Part shown: piece after piece, positions 1-12,412 of the stretch
Layout of the letters: every line of letters begins with the position of its first letter
How positions within the stretch are numbered: the first letter of the stretch is position 1
From: Geosiphon pyriformis
Taxonomy: Eukaryota; Glomeromycota; Glomeromycetes; Archaeosporales; Geosiphonaceae
Assembly (NCBI GenBank): GCA_016748015.1
Contig: JAAOMT010000352.1
Span: forward strand, 558,001-622,000
Direction of reading: 5' to 3'
Length of the DNA: 64,000 nucleotides
Notes under the pieces: generated by a model
What the model was told of the DNA's origin: nothing
Database searches by the model: none
Seen by the model: only the letters and a program-made list of their open reading frames with translations
Position numbers and translations under genes: made by a program

Positions 1-885
1 CCAATTAAGAATAACTACTTTGAGGCCAAAAGATTGGCTTAATCCAATTCAGCAAACTTTACCACAGCCTTTTGCCACATTCCAATCAATTGAATTCTGA
101 TCAACTTAATTTTTCCAAATTTGGATACTGTGGTGATAATCATATCTTTAGGCATATTTATGGGAATTTTCTTAATTACCACAGTTCGATCTGACTTAAT
201 TCTTTGTTTCTTAAGATTGCTGTTTATATTAATCCCTTTTTTTTTGGCCAATAATGCAGTCATTTCCATGCTTTTTTCTGAAGTGAAGGTAGATCTGATG
301 ATCCTCTCAAATTTTGAAGAGATAGTGGCCTCCACAAAACCATTAACTAATGAAAAAATTTTTCTAACCAACTGAGTTTTGCTGTTGCCAATTTTTTTTT
401 CACAGCTGAGAGATTAATATTCAAAGCAAACAATTTTTTGATTGATACTTTTACTGGAGTTTTAATGATTTTAGGATCAATCCACTTTTTGTTAAAAAAG
501 ATGAGCAAGCAAGGAGAAAGAACAACTTTATTATCATCTATATTGAAATTGGGAAAACAGAGCAGAGAGCCAAAAACAGTACCAATATTGACTTGTTTTG
601 TCTTGGGTGTGGTAGCAGCTGAGCCCAGAAGAGACTCACTATTTGCTCTAAACATGTTAACATTTTTATTATTACCAGAAAAACTTTCCACATCAGAATA
701 TATATTATCACTAGGCCCAGATTTACTTAAGGAAATATCTTTTTTATCACTAAAGTGTTTAACATTTTCAAGGACAACTTTTTTCTTCTGCGAAAAGGAA
801 CTACTAGTAGGGCCATGAAAAGCATTCTTAGGTGCCTTTTTTTAGACATGGTGCTAATTGTAAAAGTCTCCAGATCTACAAAAAA
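1..885 (-). pseudogene. LINE ORF1 protein, N-terminal part, frameshifted
   Basis: Remains of the ORF1 (RNA-binding, gag-like) protein of the left-edge LINE. It is read in at least three pieces: about 727-885, 347-691 and 39-371, in different frames, so there are indels as well as stops. By position it corresponds to residues 1 to about 270 of the LINE-1 ORF1. The MSKK start region is shifted by one base relative to the rest. The piece at 39-371 retains Trp in the MWQKAVVKF segment, where LINE-1 has a stop, so the two copies carry different lesions. The zinc knuckle expected downstream is outside the window. Not functional. Confidence 0.75.
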
Positions 886-1010
886 TGGGTTATTATTAGG
901 CAAAGAAATAATAATATAAACTAACAAAAAAAAATAAAAAAAAACTTCTTTTTTAGAAAATGCATTTTTTGAGAATTTTTGGAAGTAAGAGAGAAAAAAG
1001 ATTTTTTTTT
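1..1010 (-). mobile_element. LINE fragment, 5' UTR and ORF1 part, runs off left edge
   Basis: Degraded 5' part of a LINE of the same family as LINE-1 further right. The reverse strand matches the LINE-1 ORF1 over most of its N-terminal half, for example the segments WIDPK, FALNINLSAV and MQLIG. The 5' UTR near 905-1010 shows the same arrangement of an AAACTTCTTTTTT-like arm and a GAAAAAAGATTTT-like arm. ORF2 would lie to the left, outside the window. That this is a separate insertion from LINE-1 is an inference from position and sequence divergence. Confidence 0.8.
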
Positions 1011-3100
1011 AAATAGTTATATAAGTAATAAATTTTTTAGCTGTAAAAAAACATAAAATTGAAAAATAAAGTTAAAATTAAAATAATAAAATAATATTTT
1101 TATATTTAATATTTTTTTATTACTTATTTTTTTATTATTTTTTAGTATTTAAACATCTGTAAATAAAAAATTATTTGTTAATATTTATATATTTTATTTT
1201 ATTTTTTTGATTTGTATTATTAAAATTAACTTAAAAAACAATTATTTGTTTTTGTAATTTATTAAATAAAAAAATAATTGAAAAACACAACAATATTTGT
1301 TATTAATTCTAAAAATTACTAAGTAAAACATAAAATAATAACAATAATATTATCTTATTAACAATTATAAACTATTTTTTATTTTTAGATTTCTTAGCAA
1401 AAATTAAACAACTATAATTTTAAAACTAATTACATATATTAAATTCATACAAATTTAATTTGTTTTTTTAATTAAATTTTATTATTATTATTATTTTATT
1501 TTCATATAATTTTGTTCTTAATTTATAATAATATTAATAAATATATTTATTTTAATTTTTTTAAGTTTATAAAGTAAAAATATTTAAGTAAAATTTAAAA
1601 TAAATTGTAATACTTAATATTTTTGTATTTTTTGACTTAACTTATATAATTAATAATCGTATTTAATAAAATTTTAATAGTATTATTTAATATATTATAA
1701 ATTAAAATTAAAATATGTTTGTAACTTTTAATTAATATATATAGATTAATAATAATTATTAAACTTAATTACATATTATTGATTTTGTTTTAAATATTTG
1801 TGGTTAATTTTTAAAATTATTATTAAATTATATTAAATATTAAAAATTAATTAAAACTTAGTTTTTATTATTATTAGTTTTACAAATTCCGTTTTTTTGT
1901 ATTTTTAATAATAACTTATATACATATTTTTACAAAAGCTTTGTTTTCAAAAATTAATACAATAAAGTATTTTTGGTTTTTAAAAATACAAAAATTGCTA
2001 TTTTAAAGCTAATGGTTTTTGTATATTAATTAATTATATATTATTAAAACAAAATTTTAATTGTATAAATTCAAATATAAAATTACTATAAAAAAAATGG
2101 TTTAATTAAAAATAATAAATTATTATTTTATATATTATATAACTTATTAAACAAAATTTTTAATAATATATTATATATATTTAATATTATTAAAACATTT
2201 ACAATAAATTTTAGTTTATATAATTATTGTTTTTTTTCAAATTTAATTAATAATATTATAATATATATATATATATAATTTTAATTAATTTAAATAACTA
2301 ATTATATATAATAATTATATAAATTATATTTAATTAAAAATACTTAATTTGTTTTTATATATTAAATAATAATTTGGTTTTATTTATTAAAATAATTAAA
2401 AAAACAATTATTAATAATAAAAAAAATAAATTCACAATTATTTTATTATTATTATTAAATATATTAAAATTTGGTTTTTTAAAAAAATTACTTTTATATT
2501 TTAATAGAATTTGTTTTAAGTATTATAATTATTAAATTATTTTAATAAACTTATTTTATTTATTATAGTTTTGACTGTTTAATTTTTATTTGTATTATTA
2601 AATTTATTCTTAAATCTTATTTATTTTTTTTAAAAAACCATTAAAATTATTAAAAAATATATATATATTTTTAATATTAATTTTTTGTTTAAAATTTATT
2701 ATATTACAGTTAATATTAAAACCAAAATTTTTTTAGCTTTTTTTATTATATTTTTAGCAAAACTATTCAAAACAATTAATTTCTAAATGAAAAAAATTTT
2801 TAACTTATAATATAAAAATAAAAATAAATAAATAAAAAATTTTTTTTAAAAAACATTTTTTTTTATTTTTAAAATAAACAAATAAAAAGTTTAAAAAACA
2901 CATTATTATTATTATTAGTATTATTTTTGCAATTTATAATTTAAAAATTATAAAATAAAATAAAAAAACAAAAAAAATTTTTGTTTTCTTAATTTTATGA
3001 CTATAATCAAAGCAAAGAATAAAAAACTGTAACTATTACTTTTTCTATAGTAACTAATAAAATTTTAATGTAAAAAAATCTCTCTGTTATTAAAACAACT
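1011..3100. other. AT-rich stretch without recognisable gene
   Basis: About 2.1 kb, almost entirely A and T, with many homopolymer runs and a short (AT)n run near 2258-2277. No ORF above background, no LTR-like ends and no RNA gene recognised. It may contain unrecognisably decayed element sequence. Confidence 0.7.
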
Positions 3101-5240
3101 AAACATAATGTTTTGGTTATATTTTGCTTAAATATTAATAATAAAAAACTGCTTTTAATAGTTACTAAAATATCTTCTTTATTTTTGGCTGGTTTTTTAT
3201 CAATTAAAATTCGTTTAAAAAAACATATTTGGATTAGTCACAATGTTGTTTTTATTTCTTCTAAGAGCCCAAAAGTTTTTAATAACAGATCTGTTAACAA
3301 GCTGGTATTTTTTATCATAGCTTTTATACTTAATACTACTAGCACTACTTTTTTAAACAAAATGGTCAAAAAAACCAAAGTTTCAAAAAAGTGAAAGCAG
3401 TTGTTTGCTTCTGCTATTGTTACACCAAATCTTTTGTGATTCCAACTGAAATCTTAAGTAAGATTTCTGTTACATTATCTGGCATATTATTTAAGATAAG
3501 CCAAAATTAACTACTGGCTGTATTGTTAAATGTGATATCTTTTAACAGATTTTTGTTAGTTTTAAAAGCAAAACAATTATTTTTTATTGGATTATCTGTT
3601 CTTGGAAACTGGGCTGATTAAATAGAAACTGAATCATCTTTTCTGGTTTCTAGTGCCGCTATTAGTAGTGCTTGAAAAATTATTATTAATTATTAAAGAT
3701 TTACTGAGTAGATAGTCTCTACTTTAGTATCTAATAATACTTTTAAAATCAAATTGGCTTATATTAGGGCTGTTTTTTGGTTTGTACATGGTTTTTTGGA
3801 TGTAAAGTCAGTATTAAAAAACAATGTAAAGCTTTTTTGTATAGAGTTTGCTTTCCAAAGTTCTCTGAATACTGCATTTTTGGTTGAACTTACAAGTTTT
3901 GATTGTCTTGTCACTCTTAAAATTGCCAAGTTTTAGTGGTTTCTGAGTCTAGTTCTTTTCTTGCTGCTATTGTGCTGTGTGATGTATCTTTGGATGTATT
4001 TGTTATCAATATTAAGTTAGCTCTTAGTGTTTTTGGTAAAGTTTTTTGTGTTGTGTTGAAGTCTGCTAGTGTTTAATAATATGTAGTTATTTACTTTAAA
4101 GAATTAAATGCTGCTGTATCTGTTTTTAATTACTAATTAATGTTGGTGGGCAAAGATAGTGTTTGAATTCTTTCTTTTGTAAATCAAAAAGAGACCATTC
4201 TGTTTTATAATAAGTTTAAGACCAAGTTGGTCAACTTTTCTTCTGGCTGTACTGCTTTTAAGATTAGTGATATAATTTTTCAAGTTGGTAATTAGACTTG
4301 TTTCATTTTTTATTTACCTAATTCTGGTCATTATTCTCAATTTGCTTTGGTTATATTTGGCTCTCAAGTTAATTTGAATTCTGCAATTGTTAAAACTGGT
4401 ACACTAAAAAAGTGCCATATTTGGTGAAAAATTTCTGGTTGTTAGTATTGCTTTAGATGTTAAGAAATAAACCATCTGGTTGTAAACTGTACAGTTTTTT
4501 TATCTTTTTCTTTTATGGCTTCCAAGATGTTTAAATTGTATTTTGTGAATAATGTTTTTTATGTTAAGGCTTCTGCTTATTCAGATCTTTTTGAGTTTTT
4601 TTCTTTAACAGCTTCTGCTTTTTTTTCTGTGGTTGTTGGTAATTTTCTGTTTTTCTCTTGGCTGGTGTCTTTAGAATTTGATTTGGTTAAGTTATTGGCT
4701 TTGATTAAATTAATTATTAAATCTATTAGTATATTGGTTACTGTATTTGAATATTTCATTAAGAGTGATTTTATTTTAAGCAGTATTCTTAGTTTAAGAA
4801 TCAATAAGCTTATGGTTTATTTGGGTTTTTTAGCAAATTTGTTTGTAAGTTGGAAAAAAAAGTGGTTTCTTTGAAAAAAAAGTGCTGTATAGATAATATT
4901 GATATGTTTGATAATTTGGAGTATTCAATTGGTGTAAATAATGATATGTTTTCTAACTTAATGTCTCTTTGGGCACATAAGTCTGTTAGTATTAAGACTA
5001 ATTTTTTAAAGACAGCCAAATAGCTGGTTAGATTAGTTTTTTATAGTGTTATTTTATTTAATATTATTTAAAAGATATTATCTTTGGATAAGTTTTCTTT
5101 TATTATATTAACTTACCATAATTTAAACTGGTTCAAGTAGCTAGTTATATGTAAAAAACATGTAAACTATATTTAGTATTAGAATACTTAGTTTGTTCCT
5201 AATTTTTAAATAGTAGTTGGGTCTTTTTTTTTATTTTTTA
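3100..5240 (+). mobile_element. Internally deleted LINE, second ORF1 family, plus strand
   Basis: A plus-strand LINE relic made of an ORF1-like region (3113-5023) followed within about 100 bp by a LINE 3' tail (about 5127-5240). The tail aligns with the reverse complement of the LINE-1 3' tail: TAGCTAGTTATATGTA here against GGCTAGTTGCATGTA there, and AAATAGTAGTTGGG in both. There is no room for ORF2, so endonuclease, RT and RNase H are missing. This looks like an internally deleted, non-autonomous derivative or a recombinant. The 5' boundary is uncertain because the flank is equally AT-rich. Confidence 0.6.
3113..5023 (+). pseudogene. LINE ORF1-like protein (second family), broken
   Basis: A decayed ORF1-type protein, different from the LINE-1 ORF1. 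Pieces in shifting frames: 3113-3394 (ending KMVKKTKVSKK), 3754-3936 (FVHGFLDVKSVLKNNVKLFC) and 4515-4874. Between the last two, at 4449-4490, is a Cx2Cx4Hx4C zinc knuckle (CFRC, then H and C) with a TAA stop immediately after the second Cys, where a CAA Gln codon would fit. From memory, proteins in Rhizophagus-type genomes share the SPKVFNNR...NKLVF start and the same knuckle. Role in the family: single-strand nucleic-acid binding in the LINE ribonucleoprotein. Many in-frame stops; not functional. Confidence 0.6.
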
Positions 5241-5274
5241 TTAGCATTTAATAAGTGAAGCCCAACTACTATTT
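5208..5274. repeat. 14-bp inverted repeat at the tail-to-tail LINE junction
   Basis: AAATAGTAGTTGGG at 5208-5221 and its exact reverse complement at 5261-5274, separated by a 39-bp T/A-rich spacer. Outside them, CTTAGTTTG and CAAACTAAG extend the symmetry imperfectly. The simplest explanation is two LINE 3' ends facing each other, not a functional hairpin. Confidence 0.8.
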
Positions 5275-5364
5275 AGTACATAGAGCCAAACTAAGTGGCT
5301 CAAACTAAATGCGATTCACGCAATGACTACATGCAACTAGCCACTCAGGCCAGACTAGGCAACA

Positions 5365-8300
5365 CTACACATCTATATAAACACAGGGGCAACCATCCAG
5401 ACCTGAAAAAAAAAGGCAAGGTCTGTGACAGCCAAAACTGACAGCAAAAGACTCAGCAATGCCAAGCATCCTCACCACACTATCTGAAAGCACAGAACAC
5501 ACCCTATTTGACAAACCTAAAACCAAACAATTATTACCAACCAAGCCAGCCTTCTCCATGTTTGCTCTGAATTTAGATCTAACTAACTAGATCCTAGATC
5601 AATGCAGCTCAACCAAGAACCTCACAAACTCAACCACCACTCCAGAGGCTTTTCCAGCATCCTCAAAAACACCCACTGCCTTAACAACTCAATATCTTAT
5701 CACAAAACCCTTACACAAAACCAAATACCTGCCAACATCCAAGTGACAAGAATCAAGAACTTTAAGAACAGAAGAGGAAAACGGATCACAATTGCCAACC
5801 AAAGATGCCCAGCATGCAGAAGCCTCCAGCAAAATTTCTGTCCGGGTGTGAACATCCTGCAAACAAGTAAAAACATGGTTCAGCAATTCCACCCCTCCAC
5901 ACAACAAACACTGAACACCTGGATAACATTTATTATATAACCTTTTTTTGACAGCCACTGGCAACTTTTTGTGTACAGCCTTCATTAAATATGTTCGAAG
6001 ATCAGCCAATTTCTGGTTAGTAAATCCAACAAGCATATATAAGTCAAGATGCCAGACCTTTGCCGAAGCAACCCAATTAAAATCCTCCAGCATGTCAACT
6101 GAGACCACATCCCAGCCTGAACCAGCCTCCCAATAAGCACGACAAACAGATCTAAACACATCTCTAACAAAGTGGCGGGCATTGTCCGAAATCACAGTAT
6201 TCTTAGCCATTAAACAACGCTCCCATACCCTTATTGGCAAAATGTAGAAAGAGCCAGCAGCTTCACCTGTAGACTTATCGGCTCTCATGTTGCCAAGAAC
6301 ACCAGCATAACCTTTGACTTTGACCCAACTCACACTGAGATTCTTATCCCTAATCAAGTTAAAAATATGCCTCTTTTTAATCCAGCAGCAATTACAAAAG
6401 TTCGGAACAAGAAACAATAATTCAGAGACACAAGCATCAATTGCAGCTTGGCTGTCGAGATGCAAAACCACAGAACAAGACAATAGAACACACTCTAAAG
6501 CCAGAGCAACAGCTTGCAACTCAGCCATAATAGAAGATAAAAGGCCAAAAATCCTGATACCAACACTCAAATCCAAAGCCGGGAAGTATGCAGCAGCACC
6601 ACTCGACACATCAGCAGATCTAGCACCCTTTAAGAACCCATCTGTATACACCTCAAAACAGCCAGACCAAATTTTATGTAAACCATCCTGTACAAAAGAA
6701 AACACATCAAAGTTCATAATACTCAAACCACCAGAATAGATAGTACCAGTAAAGCCCGGGGAGGAAAAACCCTGATCCAGAAAAAACTTAGAAGCAATCA
6801 CAAACCAATGGGACACAGGACCCTGCAGATCCAAACATTTCTAGTAACAAAAAGTCTTTCAATCTAACAACTCTCCCTTCTTATCAAAAAGCTGATCACC
6901 AAAAGCAACACCAAAGCATTTAAGAAACCAAACAGAACTAAAGTAAAGAGACTCTCCAAGAATTAAAAACATCAGAAAATGGTCAGGATAATGAAAAGCA
7001 CTAGAAATGTTGTTTACCAAAAAGAGATTATTGTCCAAAAAAATCTTCACAACATCTGCCAAAAAATTGTTCACCAGACTAATACACAACTTAACAGGAA
7101 ATTGAAAAGGATCCAAAGGAGCCCAACTCAGAACCTGCAAGTCCAGAAATCTATGCTCAAACAAGCGGCCAAGAATATCAGAGGCATTAGCAAAAGAGAT
7201 CAAAGAAGCCATCTTTTCCTCAGACTGCACCTGCTCAAAAGACTTCAGACCATACAGTAAAGGATGATGCAAAGCAGAATCAGAAAAATCACGAAACAGA
7301 CGTGCTTTGGATTTGAGGCCCTTTCTGACCAAAACGTTCTGCTTGTAGCACACACCAGATGAAACAAAACTAAACTGCGTTCGATAACTAACAATGGGCT
7401 GTAAGACAGCTGAGACCAAATAGGAAAACTGCTTATCCATAATCACTTTTTTGAGCACTACATTGATGAAAAACCAAACATCTGAGTGAGCCTTGGCCAG
7501 ACTGGGTTTGGACAACTCTTTAGTTGACAAAAAAATCCCCAAATATCTGTAAGCCTCACTCATCTTCACAATAGAAATCAGCTGACCACTTATATTTAAA
7601 GAAGCAACCTTAACACCCTGATTAATCAGTATGGCCACCGTCTTCTCATTGTTTATAGAAATATTGTTGATAAAAAAGAACTCACTAACAATGTTCAAAG
7701 CATACTGCATAGAAGCCTGGCAATCTCCAATCCAAATCGTATCATCCACAAAAGTGCCAGCTGCAAAAAAGAAAGTCATTCCACCACTATTCTCAATTCT
7801 GCCAGTTTTCGCCACAAACTTAGTATCAACGCGATATTCACACAAATGCTCATGCCTTTTAATTTCACACAAAAGTGGATCATAAAAGATCCTCCAAAGA
7901 AGAGGTGAAAAGACTTCACACTAATCAAGGCCATTATACACTCTATAGCCACCTGAAAGACCAAAATCAGTCATCACTCTATTAACCCTATCCATATGGA
8001 TACCACCAAAAAAGCTAATAAACCTTTCACACATTTTGATACAATGCAGACTAGCTCTTAAGTAATGCCAACCAACAGAATCATATGCCTTGCATATATC
8101 CTGCAAAACCAACCAAAGTTCCCTATTCTTCTCAAGAGCATCTTCGACCACCAATCTAATAGTGAACATAGGAGATTGAGTAGAAGTACCTTTTAGCACC
8201 AAAAAATTGTCACCACGAAGAACATCGAACCTGTTACATGTGAAGGAGATCCTGTCTGAGAGAATTTTGGAGAGAATTTTCCTGGCTGTTTCAATCAAAG

Positions 8301-10056
8301 CAATAAAGCAAGTATTTGTTAAAACCCCATCCCAATTATAAGGTTTTGGTATCATTGAAACCCAGGCTTTTTTCCACAAAGCAGGCACAAAACCAACAGA
8401 TAGACATGCATTCAACAACACCAAGAGACACTCCATCACCCTTTCACCATTATGTTTCCAAAGTTCATTAGGGATGCCGGATAAGCCAGCAGCTTTATCA
8501 TTAGGCAAACCACCAATGACCAAAAGCAACTCATTCAAACTAACTGCACTCATAACACCAGAAAAAGTATCATCCTTAACATGGGTCAAGGGAGCATACT
8601 GATGGGCCCAAAGGTCTGGCAGTACTGAAGGTACCACCCACCTCCTTATCCAACCCTCCATAATTTCATCAATCTTCAATTTTACTTTCTTTGGCTCCAA
8701 AACAAGCTTATCATCAACAACCAAATGATCCAGAACAACCTTCCAAAAGAGCTGATCTAAAACACACCTAATCATGCTACCTTTGTCAGAACAAAATTTT
8801 TCCATGCACTTTTTAATAGCATTCCTGACAGAAGCCTTCTGTAATAATTTCAATTCATACATTTTGGATTTCCTGTACCCTCTTTTGACAATTGATAAAA
8901 ACTTGAGAATGTCAACCCCCCTCTGACCAGACTGAACCATATTCACCAAAACAAGAGCCTTATCAGCATCTAACATAAACCATTTCTGCACAAGACGATC
9001 AAAATTAGAGGTATCAGCTGAGCCAAACTTTTTGACAATTTTGACGATTAGCAACTCCAAGCCCAGAAACTTAGAGGAATGTTTGTTTTTTGAACACCAA
9101 AACTCATTAAACTAACACCAAAAAAACATTTTATTCACAGAATCTACCAACACTTTTTCCAGCAACAACCACATAATATCCAAATTTAGCTTCGCAGCAG
9201 TGACATGAAATTCATTTATTATACCCAAAATTATGGCAGAGGAGCAGTCCCTAAAATGAGACCATCCAGCATCATCAACATTCTTGATATTAAACTTCCA
9301 ACAATCCTTGTTAGTCTGCTTGCACAAGCTATTCAAATGGACATCTAAGAGTCCACCCAAACCAATAAAAACCATAACAACATTGTGATCAGTGTTAAAA
9401 AAGTCCAAAACAGAGCCAACCCTATGGCCAGCAACAACAGAAACCAAATTCTCACTAACAAAGATAAAATCAATGGTCTTCTTGACCCCCCTAAAATTAC
9501 TCCATGTAGAAGTTCCAACCAAAAGTTGGCCAACAAATGAATTGACCAAACCCAAACCCGAGCAGAATTTGAAACTTGCACTTCTTTCTGATCCATTTTC
9601 ATTGAAGTCACCACCAAGAACAACAAAAGTGTTGGAGTTAATGGCCTTAGCAATAAGAGAATTCACCTCAAAAGCTTGACCAAAACAAACACCAGAAGAG
9701 GCACCAGCATACAAACCAATAACAGAAACCAAAAGTTTATTCCTGAACAAAAGCTGCACAACAATAACCCAGCCAGGAACCTCCTCAACCTTAGAAACAT
9801 GACGAGCCAAAAAATTGTTCATGATAATGGCAACACCAGCACTGAGAAAACCAATGTCCAAACCTAAAGTAAAAATTTGAACACCATCAAATTTATCCTT
9901 GATCCAAGGACCAATAGAAGACCTTAATTTCGTCTCAGTAATAAAAAACACCATCAAACCAGATTCTATGTGCCAATGGAAAACATCCACCTGTTTTGCA
10001 GGAACATTGATACCTTGGACATTACACATTGCAATATTCCATATCAAAGCACTCAT
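5365..10056 (-). pseudogene. LINE-1 ORF2: endonuclease, reverse transcriptase, RNase H
   Basis: About 1,563 codons in one frame with several nonsense codons. APE/EEP endonuclease (about 9112-10056): ITETKL, GDFNE and NTDHN hold the usual Glu, Asp/Asn and Asp-His residues. RT (about 6860-9060): DICKAYDSV and FVDDT are the two Asp-bearing boxes. RNase H (about 6000-6720): YTDG, AELQA and HLDSQ supply the acidic residues, but the late His position reads Tyr in VKGYAG. C-terminal finger: CLLCGG...LNHVFTC, then a conserved tail ending at 5365. Stops lie at 9112-9114 (Trp in LINE-2), 7921-7923 (Gln in LINE-2, LDQGEVF), 6859-6861 and 5689-5691. Role in the family: target nicking and target-primed reverse transcription. 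The start is chosen at 10056 because ATG there overlaps the ORF1 stop as ATGA. Confidence 0.92.
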
Positions 10057-11939
10057 TGAGCAGAAAAAGATAAGAGAAAACCCAAACCAGAACACAAAAG
10101 ATCTAATCTAACCAAAACAGAAATGACAAAAGCCTCCAAAGCTGACATTTTAGACTCCAAACTACCCATCTTGGTAGTTAGAACCTTTGAACTACTTGAA
10201 CTGAAGCCAGCACCCAAATCAGCACTTGGAAAATAGGGAGTGGACAATGCCAACTTACCATCTAGAGCCATATCAAAATCTAAAACAGAGACCAAAGGCA
10301 CAGAGCCAACCAAAAGAGAAGCACCAGCAGATGAAACCATGGGCACCAACTCAATAAAACTCAATTTCTTCACAATACTAGAAACTTGTTCAGCCAACAG
10401 CTTAAAAGAACATTCCAAAGATGCCAAACAAGCATTTAAAAAAGAATCATTAATTATAGAAGAGGGAAAATTGCCACCTAAACCTGAAGTCACAAGGGGA
10501 GAGAGACCAACACTAAGATCAGAACCAGAAAGAGAGCCACCAGAAGAGGAAGCAAAAGAAACTACCTGAGCCTATAATTTGCCACCAAAGGCAGCAGAGC
10601 GAGAGATAGGAACATTTTTCTTTGCATATAATTTGGCCAACTGAAAACAATCCATATTAGGAGCATGTTTTTTATTAAATGAACTCAAGAGATTAGAAGG
10701 CGACATATCTGATACATTACACTCTAGAGCTGAATGACCAAGATGTCCACACTTTCTACATCAAACCAAATCCAACCTAGCCCATGAGAGATAAACACCA
10801 CCAAAAACAGGCTCAGTGAGAAAAGCAAAATTCAGATCATTTTTAGATTTGAATCCAACCACAGCACAACAAACTCTATTGCCAGTGTCCAATGAACAAT
10901 TAATAATACAGGTTTTGCCACCAGTATTATCCAAAAGATTACTAAGATCATGCACAGTTGTTCCTGCTGGCAAAGTAAACAAAAGTGCCCTAAAACAATT
11001 CCTAAAGGCCCAAATATCATGATCTCCTATGGCTTTTGCCACATGCACAGAATCTTTCCAGATTAGGAATGACTATTTCGAAGCCAACATATTAGCCTGA
11101 CTTGATTCAGCGAACTCCATCACAGTTTTCTGTCATAACCCAATTAGTTGCATTCTGATCGACTTAATTTCACCAAATTTGGTGACTGCAGTGACGATCA
11201 TATCCTTTGGCATGTCCATGAGAATTTCTTTAATCACCATAGCCCAATCTGAGTGAATTCTTTGTTTCTTAAGATCGCTGTTTACTATGATGTTATTTTC
11301 TTTGACCAATGACATGGCCTTTTCCATGCTTTCTGATGAAGTAAATGTTGATCTGATAATCCCTTCAAATTTTGAGGGGGTAGTGGCCCTCCCAAAACCA
11401 TTGATTTTTGAAAACAATTTTCTGATGACTTGAGTTTTGGCCATAGCCGATTTGCCTTCTACAGCTGAGAGATTAATGTCCAGAGCAAAAGATTTTTTCA
11501 CAGACACCTCAACCTGAGTTTTAACAACTTTAGGATCAATCCATTTTTTTTCTAGAGAGATGGATACATGAAGAGGAAACACAATTTCATCATCATCTAT
11601 AGTAAAGTCAGGAGAGCCAAGTGAAGAACCAAACATTATGCCAGTATTAACACATTTTGCCTTGGAAGTGGTTGCAGCCAAATCCAGAAGAGACCCTCCA
11701 TATACACCTGTCATGCCAACATCCTTATCATCACCAAACAGACTATCCACATCAAAGTACACACTATCACCAGGTTCAGATTTACTTAAAGAGATATCTC
11801 TCTTATCACCAAAGTGTTTAACATTGCCAAGAACCATCCTTTTTTTTTGAACAAAAAAACCACCAGCAGAACCATGGAAATCATCTTTGGATGCCTTTTT
11901 TTTTGACATATCACCACCCAAAGCAGTCTTCAAATCCAT
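10053..11939 (-). pseudogene. LINE-1 ORF1: gag-like protein with CCHC knuckle
   Basis: About 628 codons in one frame, broken by stops at 11133-11135, near 11049 and 10761-10763, and near 10566. The N-terminal third is Lys/Ser-rich (MDLKTALGGDMSKKKASKDD), then comes a folded region with a likely nucleic-acid-binding fold (VIKEIL...GEIKSIRMQL and a second similar segment near 10900-11000). A Cx2Cx4Hx4C knuckle (CRKCGHLGHSALEC) lies at 10719-10760, just after a TGA. The C-terminal part is Ser-rich with a hydrophobic end. Known role in the family: binds element RNA. The stop TGA overlaps the ORF2 start. Confidence 0.88.
10719..10760 (-). other. CCHC zinc knuckle of LINE-1 ORF1
   Basis: Fourteen codons with the exact spacing Cx2Cx4Hx4C. 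All four metal ligands are intact, although a TGA lies directly upstream at 10761-10763. In LINE-2 the equivalent reads CAKCEKSDHILLSY: the last Cys is Tyr, a single G-to-A change. Confidence 0.9.
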
Positions 11940-11992
11940 GACAAAGGGGTTATTGTTTAAGGAAATGTTGAAAGAAAACTAACAAAAAATAA

Positions 11993-12058
11993 AAAAACTT
12001 CTTTTTCAGAAAATACGCTTTTTGAGGATTTTTGGAGATAAGAGAAAAAGAAGTTTTT
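11993..12058 (-). promoter_or_regulatory. 5' UTR inverted repeat (stem-loop) of LINE-1
   Basis: AAAAACTTCTTTTTC at 11993-12007 and its perfect complement GAAAAAGAAGTTTTT at 12044-12058, with a 36-nt loop (15-bp arms). The arrangement recurs, partly eroded, in the left-edge LINE (about 938-1010) and in LINE-2 (about 49859-49935), always upstream of ORF1. Function is not known; it could be an RNA structure or promoter element. Confidence 0.65.
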
Positions 12059-12060
12059 AA

Positions 12061-12412
12061 ATTGTTGGGTCTTGTTTGTTAAATCTAATAAAAAAATAAT
12101 AATAATAAAAACAAGTTTATTATAACAAATTAATATTAATATATATTTTAATACTTAGTTTTTAATTTTTATTTACTAATAAAAAATATTTTATAATCTA
12201 TATGTTTAAATTTATAATAATTTTATATGTTATAAATTTTTAAATAATAAATTAAAAAACAAAAAAAATTAAATTAAAATATTTAATATTATTAATATTA
12301 ATAAATTATATAAATAGTTATAATAATTTAAAATATAATATATTTAAATATAATAATATTATAATTACTAAAAAAAGTTTTTAAGTATTTAAAAAAAATT
12401 TTTTTTTTTATT
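12061..12412. other. AT-rich spacer between LINE-1 and LINE-2
   Basis: About 350 bp of A/T-rich sequence with no ORF. GTTGGGTCTTG at about 12064 resembles the terminal GTTGGGTC of the plus-strand LINE tail near 5216, so the left part may be a trace of another LINE end. Nothing else is seen. Confidence 0.5.

Larger units (their letters stand above)
5245..12060 (-). mobile_element. LINE-1: near-full-length LINE with APE, RT and RNase H
   Basis: A non-LTR retrotransposon of about 6.8 kb on the minus strand. Order from its 5' end (right): 5' UTR with hairpin arms (11993-12058), ORF1 (11939-10053), ORF2 (10056-5365) and a 3' tail to about 5245. Domain order APE endonuclease, RT, RNase H, C-terminal Cys/His finger is that of LINE clades carrying RNase H (I/Tad/R1-like grouping); the exact clade cannot be settled by eye. 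Both ORFs keep one frame across their whole length and are damaged only by nonsense and missense changes, so this is a young dead copy. LINE-2 is a related, older copy. Confidence 0.9.

Noticed and set aside
5208-5274. Inverted repeat as terminator hairpin or DNA transposon ends
   Set aside because: Both arms are LINE 3' tails facing each other; no transposase and no target duplication seen.
6314-6739. 141-codon plus-strand ORF
   Set aside because: Antisense of the LINE-1 RNase H region; the other strand has motif-bearing protein in the expected frame.
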